Numbered from the stretch's first letter, positions 28,582 through 37,885 are shown. The stretch: DNA of 64,000 nucleotides from an uncultured Acetobacteraceae bacterium (GCA_903907955.1 CAIVPZ010000091.1:1-64000); one strand, 5' to 3'. The notes: generated by a model from the letters alone, not told the origin. Made by a program: numbers and translations.

Positions 28582-28643
28582 TTGTCAATCCGTTAGCAGG
28601 GTAATCCACGCGGAGCGAAACGGTCATTAGCCGAACAGCCCGC

Positions 28644-28673
28644 GTAGGGCGGATAAGCGTAGCGCCATCCGCC
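28644..28673. repeat. REP-like palindrome, left copy
   Basis: A 30-bp element starting GTAGGGCGGATAAGCG and ending CCATCCGCC, whose ends pair with one bulge. It is the reverse complement of the element at 29289-29318 except for one base, and the two flank the RAYT gene. This is the arrangement expected for REP sequences mobilised by their cognate tyrosine transposase. Confidence 0.85.
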
Positions 28674-28683
28674 AACGCAAACC

Positions 28684-29217
28684 TCAACGCCGCTCGCCTC
28701 GATCGGATGGCTCGACCATACCGACGCTCCAATCGGCGGGATAGAGCCCATGTGCCACGGCGCGGTGGAATGATGAAAACGGCCAATCCGCGGCATGTTC
28801 GGCCAACCGATGCTTCACCGGGTTGAAATGCACATAATCCATGTGGCTGGCATAGTCGGCGTCATCGCGGATCGTGTGCTCCCAAAACCGTCGCTGCCAT
28901 ATCCCGCGCTCGCCCCTTTGCTGGCGGACCGGCGACCGCCGTTCGGTCGGCGGAATGGCTTTTGAAAACGACTTCTTTACCGCACGCCATCGACCGGAAT
29001 AGTCGTCATCGTCCAGCGGGAGCGTCCATATGCAATGCATATGGTCCGGCAAGACCACCCACGCGTCGATATGAAACGGCGACCGCCGCCGAACATCGCG
29101 CACGGCATCCCGGAGTGCATCCACGTGCGTCACCAAGAGTCCGCTGCTGCGGTCGAGCAGGTTGACCGTGAAAAAGAAGGTCCCTCCGGGCACACGGTTG
29201 CGACGATAATCCGGCAT
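28684..29217 (-). CDS. REP-associated tyrosine transposase (RAYT, Y1/TnpA-REP family)
   Basis: 177 residues beginning MPDYRRNRVPGGTFFFTVNL. The HUH metal motif is seen as VLPDHMHCIWTLP, and the catalytic Tyr is expected in DYVHFNPVKHRL; RFWEHTIRDDADY is also typical. These single-strand nucleases bind and cleave REP hairpins. The gene lies between two inverted REP copies (28644-28673 and 29289-29318), which together form a REPtron. The frame is open to 29340 but the Met at 29217 is the family start. All key residues are present, so it may be active. Confidence 0.9.
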   Translation of the reverse strand: MPDYRRNRVPGGTFFFTVNLLDRSSGLLVTHVDALRDAVRDVRRRSPFHIDAWVVLPDHMHCIWTLPLDDDDYSGRWRAVKKSFSKAIPPTERRSPVRQQRGERGIWQRRFWEHTIRDDADYASHMDYVHFNPVKHRLAEHAADWPFSSFHRAVAHGLYPADWSVGMVEPSDRGERR

Positions 29218-29288
29218 GGATGGCAGTTTTCCGCGCCCGGCCGCGCGGGGGAAGGTGCGTTGTTGGTCTGCCAGGAGCGGCTTGCGAT

Positions 29289-29318
29289 GGCGGATGGCGC
29301 TTCGCTTATCCGCCCTAC
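29289..29318. repeat. REP-like palindrome, right copy
   Basis: 30 bp, starting GGCGGATGGCGCTTCGC and ending ATCCGCCCTAC. It is an inverted copy of 28644-28673 with a single mismatch (T for A at position 14), and can itself fold into a GC-rich hairpin with one bulged base. Confidence 0.85.
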
Positions 29319-29373
29319 AATCCGAACCGCCGCTTTCCAACCGACCCAGTCATTTGCCATCGCCCCGGCTCCC

Positions 29374-30183
29374 TCACCGCGCCGCGATGTCGCAGCCCTT
29401 CACCCGCGGCGGTGTGTGCAGCAGCGGCGCCAGGATGATCGCGACCTCGCAGGATGAGCGGAGGCGAATCGGGCGTGCGGTGGGCTGGCGGCGGGTGTTG
29501 ACCGTCAGCATGCCGCCGCCGGCCAGCGCCAAATGCAGGGTGCCCTGGCGGAGTGCCCGCTGATACAGCGGCTCCGGCCCGCCGATGCCGGTGAGGATGC
29601 CGGCACCCATTTCGGCCACCCGGGCGCGGTAGCCGGCGGCGAGGTCGGGGGTGCGCGAGTGGTACATCCCGGTGGCGACGTTCCAGTCGCCGTTGGCCTC
29701 GGTGCCGAGTTGTTCGAGGAAGCGGGCGGCGTAGGCGGCGTTGGCGACCGGGTCGAAGGCTTCCTCCAGCGAGCGGAAGGCGTCCGGGTGGTACTGCAGG
29801 TTCACCTGCATGCAGCCGGCATCGAGCAGGTGCACGCCGTTGGCGAGGCCGTGTTTCGCCCAGGCGATGGCTGCGGCGCGGCTGTCGAAGAACAGGCCGG
29901 TGCCGTCGGCGTTGATGGTCCAGGGCCAGGCGCGGATGTCGCGGGTGGAGGCGATCGGCCGGCCGCTTTCCACCTTGGCGATGGTGGCGAGCAGGCCGGG
30001 CGGAAAGTGATGGCCGCGCTCGGCCTGCTGCACCGCTTCGGTGCACAGCGCGCTCTGAGTGACATCCCAGGCCGGCGGCGGCGCCGCGGCGGCCAGCGGC
30101 AGCAGCAGGCATGCCAGCAGTGCCGGGCGGGCGAGGCCCGGGGCAATGCGGGGACACCATCTCGCCGCGTCGCTGTCCTGCAT
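29374..30183 (-). CDS. Lytic transglycosylase SLT domain protein
   Basis: 269 residues. Signal peptide about 13-35 (LARPALLACLLLPLAAAA). The SLT fold is shown by LLATIAKVESGR with the catalytic Glu, AWPWTINADGTGLFFDSRAAA, GCMQVNLQYHPDAF and AAYAARFLEQLGTEANGDWNVATGMYHSRTPDLA. It should cleave peptidoglycan glycan strands in the periplasm. The form with WTIN and a following GCMQVNL resembles the transglycosylases of secretion or flagellar systems, but no such genes are nearby. A DUF2272 lipoprotein gene lies upstream on the same strand. Confidence 0.88.
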   Translation of the reverse strand: MQDSDAARWCPRIAPGLARPALLACLLLPLAAAAPPPAWDVTQSALCTEAVQQAERGHHFPPGLLATIAKVESGRPIASTRDIRAWPWTINADGTGLFFDSRAAAIAWAKHGLANGVHLLDAGCMQVNLQYHPDAFRSLEEAFDPVANAAYAARFLEQLGTEANGDWNVATGMYHSRTPDLAAGYRARVAEMGAGILTGIGGPEPLYQRALRQGTLHLALAGGGMLTVNTRRQPTARPIRLRSSCEVAIILAPLLHTPPRVKGCDIAAR

Positions 30184-30239
30184 CGGCCGACTCTAGCGGT
30201 GCGGGGCCATCCGGGGCAAGGAACCCCGTCGCCGGCCTG

Positions 30240-31109
30240 CTAGCGGCGGTACAACACCTGGAGCACGACGAACCAGTCGTAGCGGCTGTCCAGCAAGGTG
30301 CCGTCCGGGCCGACCAGGCGGCCGTCGGTTCCTGCCGGGATGTGCTTCATGGTGACCGCGTCGTCCACGTTGCCGCCGACGACGTTGATGAGGCCGGGGC
30401 TGCCGCCGACCACGATGTCGCAATGCGCCGCGAACGCGCCGGCCGGCAGCCGGTCGAAATTCATGTGCCGGTTGCGGTCGCGGCCGGTGCAGATGATGTC
30501 GCCCAGCGCCGGCCCGTATTCGCCCGGGCGCCGCGCGGTGATCACCCAGCCGTTCTCCCGCCCCAGCGCCTGACGGGCGGCGGCGTTGATATACACATAG
30601 TGCGAAGGGTAATACGGGAAGCGGTCGCCCGCGCCGGCGGTGCGCATCACATAGGATATGAACGCGGCCGACCAGGCGAAATCGCCGTCCCGCCGGGCAT
30701 CGAACTCGGTTCCGGCGGCGTCGTGCATGCCGGTCCAGGCGGACTCGGCGCGGTCGCTGTTCATCCCCAGCCACCAGTACTCGCCAACCCGCTGCCACTG
30801 TCCGGCCATGCGCTCGGGCTTCAGTTCGGCCGGCAGCGGCGGGCGGGTGTCCGGCGGGTCATCATCGACAAGCTGGCCGAACGCGCGCCATTCGCGCAGC
30901 GCGATGCCCACCGCATCGGCGCGGGTGAACGGTTCATAGGGGACGCGCAGATAATCCGGCAGCCGATACGCCACCCCCGCCGCAATCGGCGGCAGGCCGC
31001 CAACGGTTGGCTCCGACGCGGGCGGCGTTGCGGCGCACCCGGCGAGCATGCACGTCGTCGCGATCGCGGCGATCCTGATTTGCAACTGCCGCTTGCCGAT
31101 CATCGCCAT
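30240..31109 (-). CDS. DUF2272 domain lipoprotein
   Basis: 289 residues from the ATG at 31109 (another at 31103). A type II signal peptide ends in the lipobox LAGC (about residue 25). The mature part has the DUF2272 pattern, including WSAAFISYVMRTAGAGDRFPYYPSHYVYINAA, GDIICTGRD and HCDIVVGGSPGLINVVGGNV; a Cys/His arrangement that suggests an NlpC/P60-like papain fold, possibly a peptidoglycan amidase or peptidase. It lies 56 bp upstream of the transglycosylase gene on the same strand, in keeping with a cell-wall role. Enzymatic activity is unproven for the family as far as I know. Confidence 0.82.
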   Translation of the reverse strand: MAMIGKRQLQIRIAAIATTCMLAGCAATPPASEPTVGGLPPIAAGVAYRLPDYLRVPYEPFTRADAVGIALREWRAFGQLVDDDPPDTRPPLPAELKPERMAGQWQRVGEYWWLGMNSDRAESAWTGMHDAAGTEFDARRDGDFAWSAAFISYVMRTAGAGDRFPYYPSHYVYINAAARQALGRENGWVITARRPGEYGPALGDIICTGRDRNRHMNFDRLPAGAFAAHCDIVVGGSPGLINVVGGNVDDAVTMKHIPAGTDGRLVGPDGTLLDSRYDWFVVLQVLYRR

Positions 31110-31273
31110 CGCCTCGCCGCCCTGTTGATCCGTCCGGCGCATCCGTCTGACGGAACAAAGTGAATGGTCCGGCTTCGTCGCGGGAGCGCCGCTTCTCGTA
31201 GCGCCCGGGTGGCCTGCGCGCCAGTGCGGCAGCCGCGCTATTGGCAGCCGGGACACTGGCAGCGGGGCCGGCT

Positions 31274-32059
31274 TCAGTGCGCGGCCGGCAACTCCGCCGC
31301 CGCCACCTCGCGGGGGATGCCGCAGCGCACCCGGCGCTCCACCAGGTAGTCGGCGCGCTGCTTATCGTAGTTGTCGAAGCTCAGTTCCTTGGCGCGCGGG
31401 TCGATCTGGCGGGTGGCGACGATGTCGGCGGCCACCTCGATGGTCTCGGCGATGACGATCGTCTGCAACGACATGCCGCTGCTGAATACCGCCGCCGTGG
31501 CGGTCCACAGCAGCGCGTTCACCAGCACCACGTCGGCGAAACCATCGCGCCAGGTGCGCGGGCCGATGAAGGGGAGCATCACATAGCCGCCTTCCCCAAC
31601 CCCCCAGCGGCACAGAGCGAGGCCGACATCCGCCGGCTGCGGCTCGTAGCCCAGGGTGCTGGCCTCGTCCCACCAGCCCAGCACGCCGGCGGTGGAGTTG
31701 ATGCCGAAGCGCTGCACCGCATTCCAGGCGGTCGGCAGGTCGCCGACCACCAGGCTGGACAGCGCCGTCAGCGGCTCGTTGATCAGGTTGGAGATCACCC
31801 GGCCCGGCCCGGGGGCCGGCGAGGGGGACGAATCCGGCGCGGCCGTGTTGTCGTCCCCGGTGATGCTGCCGAGGAACGAATAGACCGTGCGGTTGATGGC
31901 GAAGATGATGCGGTTGTAGCTGTTGAGCAGGTCTTCGCTGGCGGCGTCGGCCGGCGCCGGTGCGGCGACCCCGGCGGCCGGTTCGGCCGCGCCGGACGCA
32001 ACTGGCGCGCACAGCAGCAGAAGCAGCATCGCCAGCAGGCAGGCGGGCAGGCGGAACAT
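31274..32059 (-). CDS. mlaA: MlaA (VacJ) family outer-membrane lipid asymmetry protein
   Basis: 261 residues with MlaA motifs: LLNSYNRIIFAINRTVYSFL, RVISNLINEPLTALSSLVVGD, FGINSTAGVLGWWDEASTLG, and GYVMLPFIGPRTWRDGFADV. MlaA removes misplaced phospholipids from the outer leaflet of the outer membrane. Most MlaA proteins are lipoproteins; here the signal (MFRLPACLLAMLLLLLCAPVASG) has a Cys but not a standard lipobox (LLLC), so either an atypical lipidation or ordinary cleavage after VASG is possible. The start at 32059 is preceded by GAGG. Divergent from thrS with 207 bp between. Confidence 0.9.
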   Translation of the reverse strand: MFRLPACLLAMLLLLLCAPVASGAAEPAAGVAAPAPADAASEDLLNSYNRIIFAINRTVYSFLGSITGDDNTAAPDSSPSPAPGPGRVISNLINEPLTALSSLVVGDLPTAWNAVQRFGINSTAGVLGWWDEASTLGYEPQPADVGLALCRWGVGEGGYVMLPFIGPRTWRDGFADVVLVNALLWTATAAVFSSGMSLQTIVIAETIEVAADIVATRQIDPRAKELSFDNYDKQRADYLVERRVRCGIPREVAAAELPAAH

Positions 32060-32266
32060 CGGGCCTCGCAGGTCGGACAGCCGGAACAGGGCAGGGCCGC
32101 CGCGGCGGCGTTCCCCGGTCCGGTCTCCCCAACATGGCGTCAATGCGCCGCAAAGCCAATCGCTCGCCAGCCCTCCGCGCACGGGGGTTGCGCCCCCGGC
32201 GGTGCATCGCCATAGAACCGGGTCCGCAATCCAAACATCCGTCAGCCAGATTCGGAGACCGCCACG

Positions 32267-34204
32267 ATGCCTGCCATTACCCTGCCCGACGGTTCGGTGC
32301 GCCGGTTCGACGGGGCGGTGACGGGCGCCACCGTGGCGGCGGCGATCGGGCCGGGGCTTGCCCGCGCTGCCCTGGCGATGAAGCTCGACGGCCGGCTGGT
32401 CGATCTCGCCACCCCGATCGGGCACGATGCCAGCGTGGTGTTCGTCACCCGCCGCGACCCCGACGCGCTGGAACTGATCCGCCACGACGCCGCCCATGTG
32501 CTCGCCGAGGCGGTGCAGGCGCTGTTCCCCGGCACCCAGGTGACCATCGGCCCGGCGATCGAGAATGGATTCTACTACGACTTCGCCCGCAACGAGCCGT
32601 TCACCCCCGAGGATTTCCCCGCCATCGAGGCGAAGATGCGCGAGATCGTCGCGCGCAACAGCCCCCTGGTCCGCGAGGAATGGGACCGCGAGGAGGCGAT
32701 CAGCCACTTTGCCGGCAAGGGGGAAAAGTACAAGGCCGAACTGATCCAGGACCTGCCGCGCGACCAGGTCATTTCGCTCTATCGCCAGGGCGAGTGGGCC
32801 GATCTGTGCCGCGGCCCGCATCTGCGCAGCACCGGCGATGTCGGCACCGCCTTCAGGCTGACCAAGGTCGCCGGCGCCTACTGGCGGGGCGACCACCGCA
32901 ACGCCATGCTCAGTCGCATCTACGGCACCGCCTGGCGCGACGCAGCGGAACTCTCCGCCTACCTGACCATGCTGGAGGAGGCGGAGAAGCGCGATCACCG
33001 CCGCATCGGCCGCGAACTCGGGCTGTTCCACCTGCAGGAGGAGGCGGTCGGCAGCGTGTTCTGGCACCCGAAGGGCTGGAAGCTCTACCGCACCGCCGAG
33101 GACTACATGCGCCGTCGCCTGGATGCCGCCGGCTATCAGGAGGTCAAGACGCCGCAACTGGTGGACCGCGCCCTGTGGGAGCAGTCCGGCCACTGGGAGA
33201 AATTCCGCGAGCACATGTTCATCGCCCAGGTGGAGGACGAGGACCGCACCTACGCCCTGAAGCCGATGAACTGCCCCGGCGCGGTGATGATCTTCCGCCA
33301 GGGCATCCGGTCGTATCGCGAACTGCCGCTGCGGCTGGCCGAATTCGGCGCCTGTCACCGCTATGAACCGTCCGGCGCCCTGCACGGCATCATGCGGGTG
33401 CGCGCCTTTCTGCAGGACGACGCGCACATCTTCTGCACCGAGGCGCAGGTGACCGGGGAGACGGTGCGCTTCGTCGAATTGCTGTCTTCAATTTATCGCG
33501 ATTTCGGCTTCTCCGAGTTCCGGGTGAAATTCTCCGACCGGCCCGCCGTGCGCGCCGGCAGCGACGAAGTGTGGGACCGCGCGGAGGGCGCGCTGAAGCA
33601 GGCCTGCGCCACCGCCGGGGTGGAGTACACGCTGAACCCGGGGGAGGGGGCGTTCTACGGCCCCAAGCTGGAATTCGTGCTGCGCGACGCGATCGGCCGC
33701 GACTGGCAGTGCGGCACGCTGCAGGTGGATTTTGTGCTTCCCGAGCGGCTGGACGCCGAATACGTGGCCGAGGATGGGGCGCGCTATCGCCCGGTGATGC
33801 TGCACCGGGCCATCCTCGGCAGTTTCGAGCGCTTCCTGGGCATTCTGATCGAGCAATATGCCGGCCGCTTCCCGCTCTGGCTGGCGCCGGTGCAGGTGGC
33901 GGTGGCCACCATCGTCTCCGACGCCGACGACTACGCCAACGAGGTGGCGGCGGCGCTGCGGGCGGTCGGGCTTGCGGTGAAGCTCGACCTGTCGAACCAG
34001 AAGATCAACGCCAAGGTGCGCGACCACAGCCTCCAGCGGGTGCCGGCGATCGCCGTGGTCGGACGCCGCGAGGCGGAGGAACGCACCGTCGCGCTGCGCC
34101 GGCTCGGCGGCGAGGCGCAGGAGGTGCTGGCGCTCGCGGATTTGATCGGCCGTCTTGCAGCGGAGGCCACGCCGCCCGATCTCAGTCGTGCGCGTACAGG
34201 CTGA
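32267..34204 (+). CDS. thrS: Threonyl-tRNA synthetase
   Basis: 645 residues: N-terminal TGS domain (1-60), editing domain with [12 protein letters not shown], class II catalytic core (motif 2 [20 protein letters not shown]; motif 3 [18 protein letters not shown]), zinc ligands including Cys in KPMNCPGAV, and a C-terminal anticodon-binding domain. Charges tRNA-Thr. It precedes infC, as in many proteobacteria; the 119-bp gap contains no ORF. Confidence 0.98.
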   Translation: MPAITLPDGSVRRFDGAVTGATVAAAIGPGLARAALAMKLDGRLVDLATPIGHDASVVFVTRRDPDALELIRHDAAHVLAEAVQALFPGTQVTIGPAIENGFYYDFARNEPFTPEDFPAIEAKMREIVARNSPLVREEWDREEAISHFAGKGEKYKAELIQDLPRDQVISLYRQGEWADLCRGPHLRSTGDVGTAFRLTKVAGAYWRGDHRNAMLSRIYGTAWRDAAELSAYLTMLEEAEKRDHRRIGRELGLFHLQEEAVGSVFWHPKGWKLYRTAEDYMRRRLDAAGYQEVKTPQLVDRALWEQSGHWEKFREHMFIAQVEDEDRTYALKPMNCPGAVMIFRQGIRSYRELPLRLAEFGACHRYEPSGALHGIMRVRAFLQDDAHIFCTEAQVTGETVRFVELLSSIYRDFGFSEFRVKFSDRPAVRAGSDEVWDRAEGALKQACATAGVEYTLNPGEGAFYGPKLEFVLRDAIGRDWQCGTLQVDFVLPERLDAEYVAEDGARYRPVMLHRAILGSFERFLGILIEQYAGRFPLWLAPVQVAVATIVSDADDYANEVAAALRAVGLAVKLDLSNQKINAKVRDHSLQRVPAIAVVGRREAEERTVALRRLGGEAQEVLALADLIGRLAAEATPPDLSRARTG

Positions 34205-34312
34205 CCCGCGCCAGCCGGCGCTTGATTGCACGCGCTACTTTGGCGACACTGTCGCCCCTTGCCACGTCGGCCCCGGGAGGGAGCCGCCGCGGAGCTTTTC
34301 CGTAACAGCCAC

Positions 34313-34317
34313 AGGAG
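34313..34317 (+). promoter_or_regulatory. Shine-Dalgarno sequence of infC that selects a non-AUG start
   Basis: AGGAG lies six bases before ATA (34324-34326), and 21 bases before the first in-frame ATG (34339). Only the ATA has normal spacing; the adjacent in-frame ATC at 34321 is three bases away, too near. IF3 is known in several bacteria to be made from rare AUU/AUC/AUA-type codons, which lets the protein repress its own synthesis. Confidence 0.65.
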
Positions 34318-34323
34318 ACGATC

Positions 34324-34860
34324 ATAGCCAGAGGACCCATGCCTGCCCCGCCGACCCGGGACGGGCCCCGCGTCAACGAGGAGATCCGCGTCCCCCAAGT
34401 CCGACTGATCGACCAGGACGGCGAGATGCAGGGCGTAATGACCGCCCGCGACGCGTTGCTCCGTGCCTTTTCCGTCGGCCTCGATCTGCTGGAGATCAGC
34501 CCGAACGCCGAGCCGCCGGTCGTCAAGATCCTCGACTACGGCAAGTATAAATACGAACAGCAGAAGAAGAAGAACGAGGCCAAGAAGAAGCAAAAAGTCA
34601 TCGAGATCAAGGAGATCAAGGTCCGCCCCAACATCGACGAGAACGACTATCAGGTCAAGCTGCGGGCCATGAAGACGTTCATCGAGGAGGGCGACAAGGT
34701 CAAGGTGACGCTGCGCTTCCGCGGTCGCGAGATGGCGCACCAGGATATCGGCATCAAGGTGCTGGAACGCATCCGCGCCGACATGGACGGTGCCACCAAG
34801 GTCGAGCAGATGCCGCGCATGGAAAACCGCCAGATGATCATGGTGCTGACCCCGCGCTAA
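34324..34860 (+). CDS. infC: Translation initiation factor IF-3, probable AUA start
   Basis: 178 residues if read from ATA at 34324 (173 from the ATG at 34339). N-domain ([20 protein letters not shown]), lysine-rich linker ([16 protein letters not shown]) and C-domain ([38 protein letters not shown]) are complete. IF3 binds the 30S subunit and rejects non-canonical start codons. The AUA choice rests on the AGGAG spacing and on IF3 genes commonly using such codons for autoregulation. Unlike in enterics, rpmI and rplT do not follow; a double hairpin and pdxY come next. Confidence 0.96.
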   Translation: MARGPMPAPPTRDGPRVNEEIRVPQVRLIDQDGEMQGVMTARDALLRAFSVGLDLLEISPNAEPPVVKILDYGKYKYEQQKKKNEAKKKQKVIEIKEIKVRPNIDENDYQVKLRAMKTFIEEGDKVKVTLRFRGREMAHQDIGIKVLERIRADMDGATKVEQMPRMENRQMIMVLTPR

Positions 34861-34885
34861 ACGCCCGGCCCTTTCCCCAGGTAAT

Positions 34886-34940
34886 GGGGTGCAGGGGTCC
34901 ACCGACCCCTGCCGGGTCCAGGGCAGAGCCCTGGCCTTTT
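34886..34940. repeat. Dispersed double-hairpin intergenic repeat, copy A
   Basis: Two tandem perfect hairpins: GCAGGGGTC (34891-34899) pairs with GACCCCTGC (34904-34912), and CCAGGGC (34918-34924) with GCCCTGG (34928-34934), followed by CCTTTT. For infC this could serve as an intrinsic terminator. The same 50-55-bp unit occurs at 49366 and 60295, and diverged forms at 35832 and 62905. Confidence 0.8.
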
Positions 34941-34960
34941 GCCTGTTTGCTGTTTCCGGC

Positions 34961-35821
34961 ATGAACATCCTCTCCATCCAGTCCTGGGTCGCCTACGGCC
35001 ATGTCGGCAACGCCGCCGCCGCCTTTCCGCTCCAGCGCCTGGGCGCGGAGGTCTGGGCCGTGAACACCGTGCAGTTCTCCAACCACACCGGCTACGGCGC
35101 CTGGACCGGATCGGTGTTCACCGGCGAACAGGTTGCCGCCCTCATCGACGGCATCGCCGCGCGCGGCGCCCTGCCGCGCTGCGATGCCGTGCTGTCCGGC
35201 TACATGGGCGATTGCGGCATCGGCACCGCCATCCTGGACGCGGTCGCGCGGGTGCGGGCGGCCAATCCGGCGGCCCTGTATTGCTGCGATCCGGTGATCG
35301 GCGACGCGGGTCGCGGCGTGTTCGTCCGTCCCGGCATCCCCGAATTCATGCGCGACCGCGCCGTGCCCGCCGCCGACCTGGCCACCCCCAACCTGTTCGA
35401 ACTCGAACACCTCACCGGCCGGCCGGTGCGCACGCTGGCGGCGGCGAAACAGGCCGTCGCCCGGTTGCAGGCCGGCATGCGCGCCGGTGGCCCGCGCAGC
35501 GTGCTGCTGACCAGCCTGCGCACCGACGCCACACCGGCCGATGCCATCGACATGCTGGCGGGCGAGGGCGGCGCTTTCCACCTGTTGCGCACGCCGCTGC
35601 TGCCGCTTTCGGTCAACGGCGCCGGCGACGCATTGGCGGCACTTTACCTCTATCACCGCCTTGCCACCGGCAGCGCCGCCGCTGCGCTTTCGGCCGCCGG
35701 ATCGTCCATCCATGGGGTGCTCAGATGCACGGCCGCGAAAAAATCACCGGAAATACTGCTGGTGGCGGCGCAGGACGAGTTCATAACGCCTGCAATCCGC
35801 TACGAAGCCTTCCCGGTCTGA
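34961..35821 (+). CDS. pdxY: Pyridoxal kinase PdxY
   Basis: 286 residues from [20 protein letters not shown]. Ribokinase-like fold with the pyridoxal-binding N-terminus ([13 protein letters not shown]), GYMGD, CDPVIGD, the [12 protein letters not shown] element and the anion-hole/catalytic [11 protein letters not shown] (Asp). Phosphorylates pyridoxal in the PLP salvage pathway. The frame is open upstream through the repeat, so the Met at 34961 is chosen by homology; no clear Shine-Dalgarno sequence is seen. Confidence 0.94.
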   Translation: MNILSIQSWVAYGHVGNAAAAFPLQRLGAEVWAVNTVQFSNHTGYGAWTGSVFTGEQVAALIDGIAARGALPRCDAVLSGYMGDCGIGTAILDAVARVRAANPAALYCCDPVIGDAGRGVFVRPGIPEFMRDRAVPAADLATPNLFELEHLTGRPVRTLAAAKQAVARLQAGMRAGGPRSVLLTSLRTDATPADAIDMLAGEGGAFHLLRTPLLPLSVNGAGDALAALYLYHRLATGSAAAALSAAGSSIHGVLRCTAAKKSPEILLVAAQDEFITPAIRYEAFPV

Positions 35822-35831
35822 TAAGGCAGCC

Positions 35832-35876
35832 AGGCCAGGGCTGGACCCGCAAGGTGGCAGTGGCCCCCTTGACCCC
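35832..35876. repeat. Dispersed intergenic repeat, diverged copy (inverted)
   Basis: Runs AGGCCAGGGCTGGACCCG, then a GGTGGCAGTGGCCCCC block and ends GACCCC. It is the reverse orientation of the family unit at 34886, with the hairpins partly decayed. Lies between pdxY and the Rieske gene. Confidence 0.6.
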
Positions 35877-35903
35877 ATTCGGAAAAGCTAAGGATCGCAA
35901 CTC

Positions 35904-36224
35904 ATGGACGACGGTGAAAGATGGGTTCGGGTGGCTTCGGCCGGTGACATCGGGCCTGGCGACATGACGCCGGTCGAGGCGGCAGGCCATAGCCTGGCGC
36001 TCTACCACCTCAGCGACGGCACCTGGCATGCCAGCGACAATACCTGCTCCCACGCCTACGCCCTGCTCACCGATGGCTGGCTGGAAGGCCATATCATCGA
36101 ATGCCCGCTCCACGGCGGGCGCTTCGACCTGCGCAGCGGGGCAGGGCAGGGCGCACCGATCGAGGCTGACCTGACCATCTACCCGGTCCGCCTGGATGGC
36201 GACGACGTGCTGGTTCTGCTTTAG
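35904..36224 (+). CDS. Rieske [2Fe-2S] ferredoxin-like protein
   Basis: 106 residues forming a single Rieske domain. The cluster ligands are visible as C-x-H in NTCSHAYALL and CPLHGG in IIECPLHGGRFDLRSG (C-x2-H). Stand-alone Rieske proteins of this size serve as electron donors for oxygenases (MocE/NirD-like), but no partner oxygenase is next to it. Its stop overlaps the convergent hydrolase stop by four bases. Confidence 0.88.
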   Translation: MDDGERWVRVASAGDIGPGDMTPVEAAGHSLALYHLSDGTWHASDNTCSHAYALLTDGWLEGHIIECPLHGGRFDLRSGAGQGAPIEADLTIYPVRLDGDDVLVLL

Positions 36225-36982
36225 CCGGCGGCCAGGAACGCCTCCACCACCGCGGCGAAACCGGCCGGATTGTCCGCATGCACCCAGTGCCCGGCATCCT
36301 TCACCGTGACGAAGCGCGCCCGGGGAAACCATAAGCGGATGACGGCGCGGTGCTCCGGGCGGATGTAGTCCGACCGCGCTCCGGCGACGAACAGCGCCGG
36401 CCCCGCATAGGGGGGGGCGGTGCAGGCCGGCCAGTCCTCCAGCACCGGCAGCGCGGCGGCGATCGCCGGCAGGTCGATGCGCCAGTGCGGCGCGGCGCCG
36501 AAGCGCAGGTTCTGCAGCAGGAAGCCGCGCACGCCCGGCGCCGCCAAATCCGCCAGCGCCGCATCGGCCGCGGCCCGCGTCAGCCCGGAATGCAGCGGAA
36601 TCGCCGCCATCGCCTGCGCCAGTTGGCGAAACCCCGGCGGATACCGCACCGGCGCGATGTCGCCGACCAGCAGCCGCGTCACCGAATCCGGGGCCATCAG
36701 CGCCGCCAGCATCGCCACCTTGCCACCCATCGAATGCCCGGCCAGCGCGCATGGCAGCGCCCCGCGGGCGTCCAGCGTCTCCAGCACATCGCCGGCCAGG
36801 GCGGGATAGTCCATCACCGGTGCGTGCCCACTGGCGCCATGATTGCGCAGATCCAGGGCGATCACCCGGTGCGCGGCGGACAGGCGCCGCTGGAGGGTGG
36901 CGAAATTGCCGGCCTGCCCGAACAGCCCGTGCAGCAGGACCACAGGCGCCCCGGTGCCCGATTCAACCGCGTGCAGGATCAT
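36221..36982 (-). CDS. Alpha/beta hydrolase, YbfF-like
   Basis: 253 residues. Oxyanion motif VVLLHGLFGQAGNF, RVIALDLRNHGASGH, nucleophile elbow GHSMGG (Ser), FVAGARSDYIRPEHR with the acid, and the catalytic His in DAGHWVHADNP. The sequence order matches esterases of the YbfF group that cleave short acyl esters or thioesters. Cytoplasmic. The ATG overlaps the stop of the EamA gene as ATGA, so the two are coupled. Confidence 0.9.
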   Translation of the reverse strand: MILHAVESGTGAPVVLLHGLFGQAGNFATLQRRLSAAHRVIALDLRNHGASGHAPVMDYPALAGDVLETLDARGALPCALAGHSMGGKVAMLAALMAPDSVTRLLVGDIAPVRYPPGFRQLAQAMAAIPLHSGLTRAAADAALADLAAPGVRGFLLQNLRFGAAPHWRIDLPAIAAALPVLEDWPACTAPPYAGPALFVAGARSDYIRPEHRAVIRLWFPRARFVTVKDAGHWVHADNPAGFAAVVEAFLAAG

Positions 36983-37881
36983 CGCCGCCGCCCCGGCCAC
37001 GACGCGCAGGCCACGCCGCCGAGAATCAATGCCGAACCGGCGAGCAGATCGGCGTCGAGCGGCTCCGCCAGCCACCAGGTTGACAGCAGCAGCCCCAGCG
37101 CCGGCGTGGCCAGCAACCCCACCGATGCCAGCATGGCCGGCAGCGCCGCCGCCGCGGCCATGATGCACCAGGTGCCACCCGGCCCGGCCAGCGCACCGGT
37201 ATAGACCAGTGCCCCGACCGAAGCCGCCGGCCAGGCGCCGAAGCCGCCGCCCTCCAGCAGCGCCAGCGGTACGAGCAGCAACGTGGCAATGCCGAAACAC
37301 CAGGGCAGCAACGCCAGCATCCCGCCCCGCGGCGGCGCACGCCGCACCACCGTCAGCGCGACGGCAAACCCCAGCCCGGCGCCAAGCAGCAGGACATGCC
37401 CGGTCAGCACCCCCGGCGCCGACCAGTCGATCGCCCAGGGACCCATCAGAACCACTACCCCGGCCAGTCCCAGCGCCGTGGCCAGCCATCGCCGCGGCGG
37501 GATAGGTTCGTGCAGCACCAGCATGGCGAGCGGCACGATCCAGATGGTGGTGACGTTCGACAGGATGGCGCTGCGACCGGCCGGCACCCAGGCCATCGCC
37601 GCATGGGTCAGGGCAAAGAACCCGGCGAGCTGAAACACCCCCACGGCAAACACCGCCGGCAGATCGCGCCGCGCCGGCAGGCGCAGCCGGCCCAGCGCCC
37701 CCAGCACCAGCAGCGCCGTCAGTGCCGAGCCGCCCGCCCGCCCCACCGCGAACCACAGCGGCGAGGCCCCGGCGGTGATGGCGGCCTTGGTGACCGGCCA
37801 GGCGCTGCTGAGCAGCACCACCGATCCGGCGAGCTGCGCCAGCCCGAGCGCCGGAATGCGCGCCGCGGCATGCGTGCGCAA
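36979..37881 (-). CDS. EamA/DMT family exporter
   Basis: 300 residues with ten predicted TM helices in two EamA repeats (first about 15-145, second about 155-290). FALTHAAMAWVPAGRSAILSNVTTIWIVPLAM is typical of the RhaT/EamA transporters, which export metabolites or amino acids. Start is a TTG at 37881 with TTAGG just upstream, five bases after the cobL stop; a later start would cut the first helix. Substrate unknown. Confidence 0.85.
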   Translation of the reverse strand: MRTHAAARIPALGLAQLAGSVVLLSSAWPVTKAAITAGASPLWFAVGRAGGSALTALLVLGALGRLRLPARRDLPAVFAVGVFQLAGFFALTHAAMAWVPAGRSAILSNVTTIWIVPLAMLVLHEPIPPRRWLATALGLAGVVVLMGPWAIDWSAPGVLTGHVLLLGAGLGFAVALTVVRRAPPRGGMLALLPWCFGIATLLLVPLALLEGGGFGAWPAASVGALVYTGALAGPGGTWCIMAAAAALPAMLASVGLLATPALGLLLSTWWLAEPLDADLLAGSALILGGVACASWPGRRR

Positions 37882-37885
37882 GCGC

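Noticed and set aside
28644-29318. Complete insertion sequence around the RAYT
   Set aside because: No target-site duplication or IS-type terminal repeats; REP palindromes fit a RAYT better than an IS.
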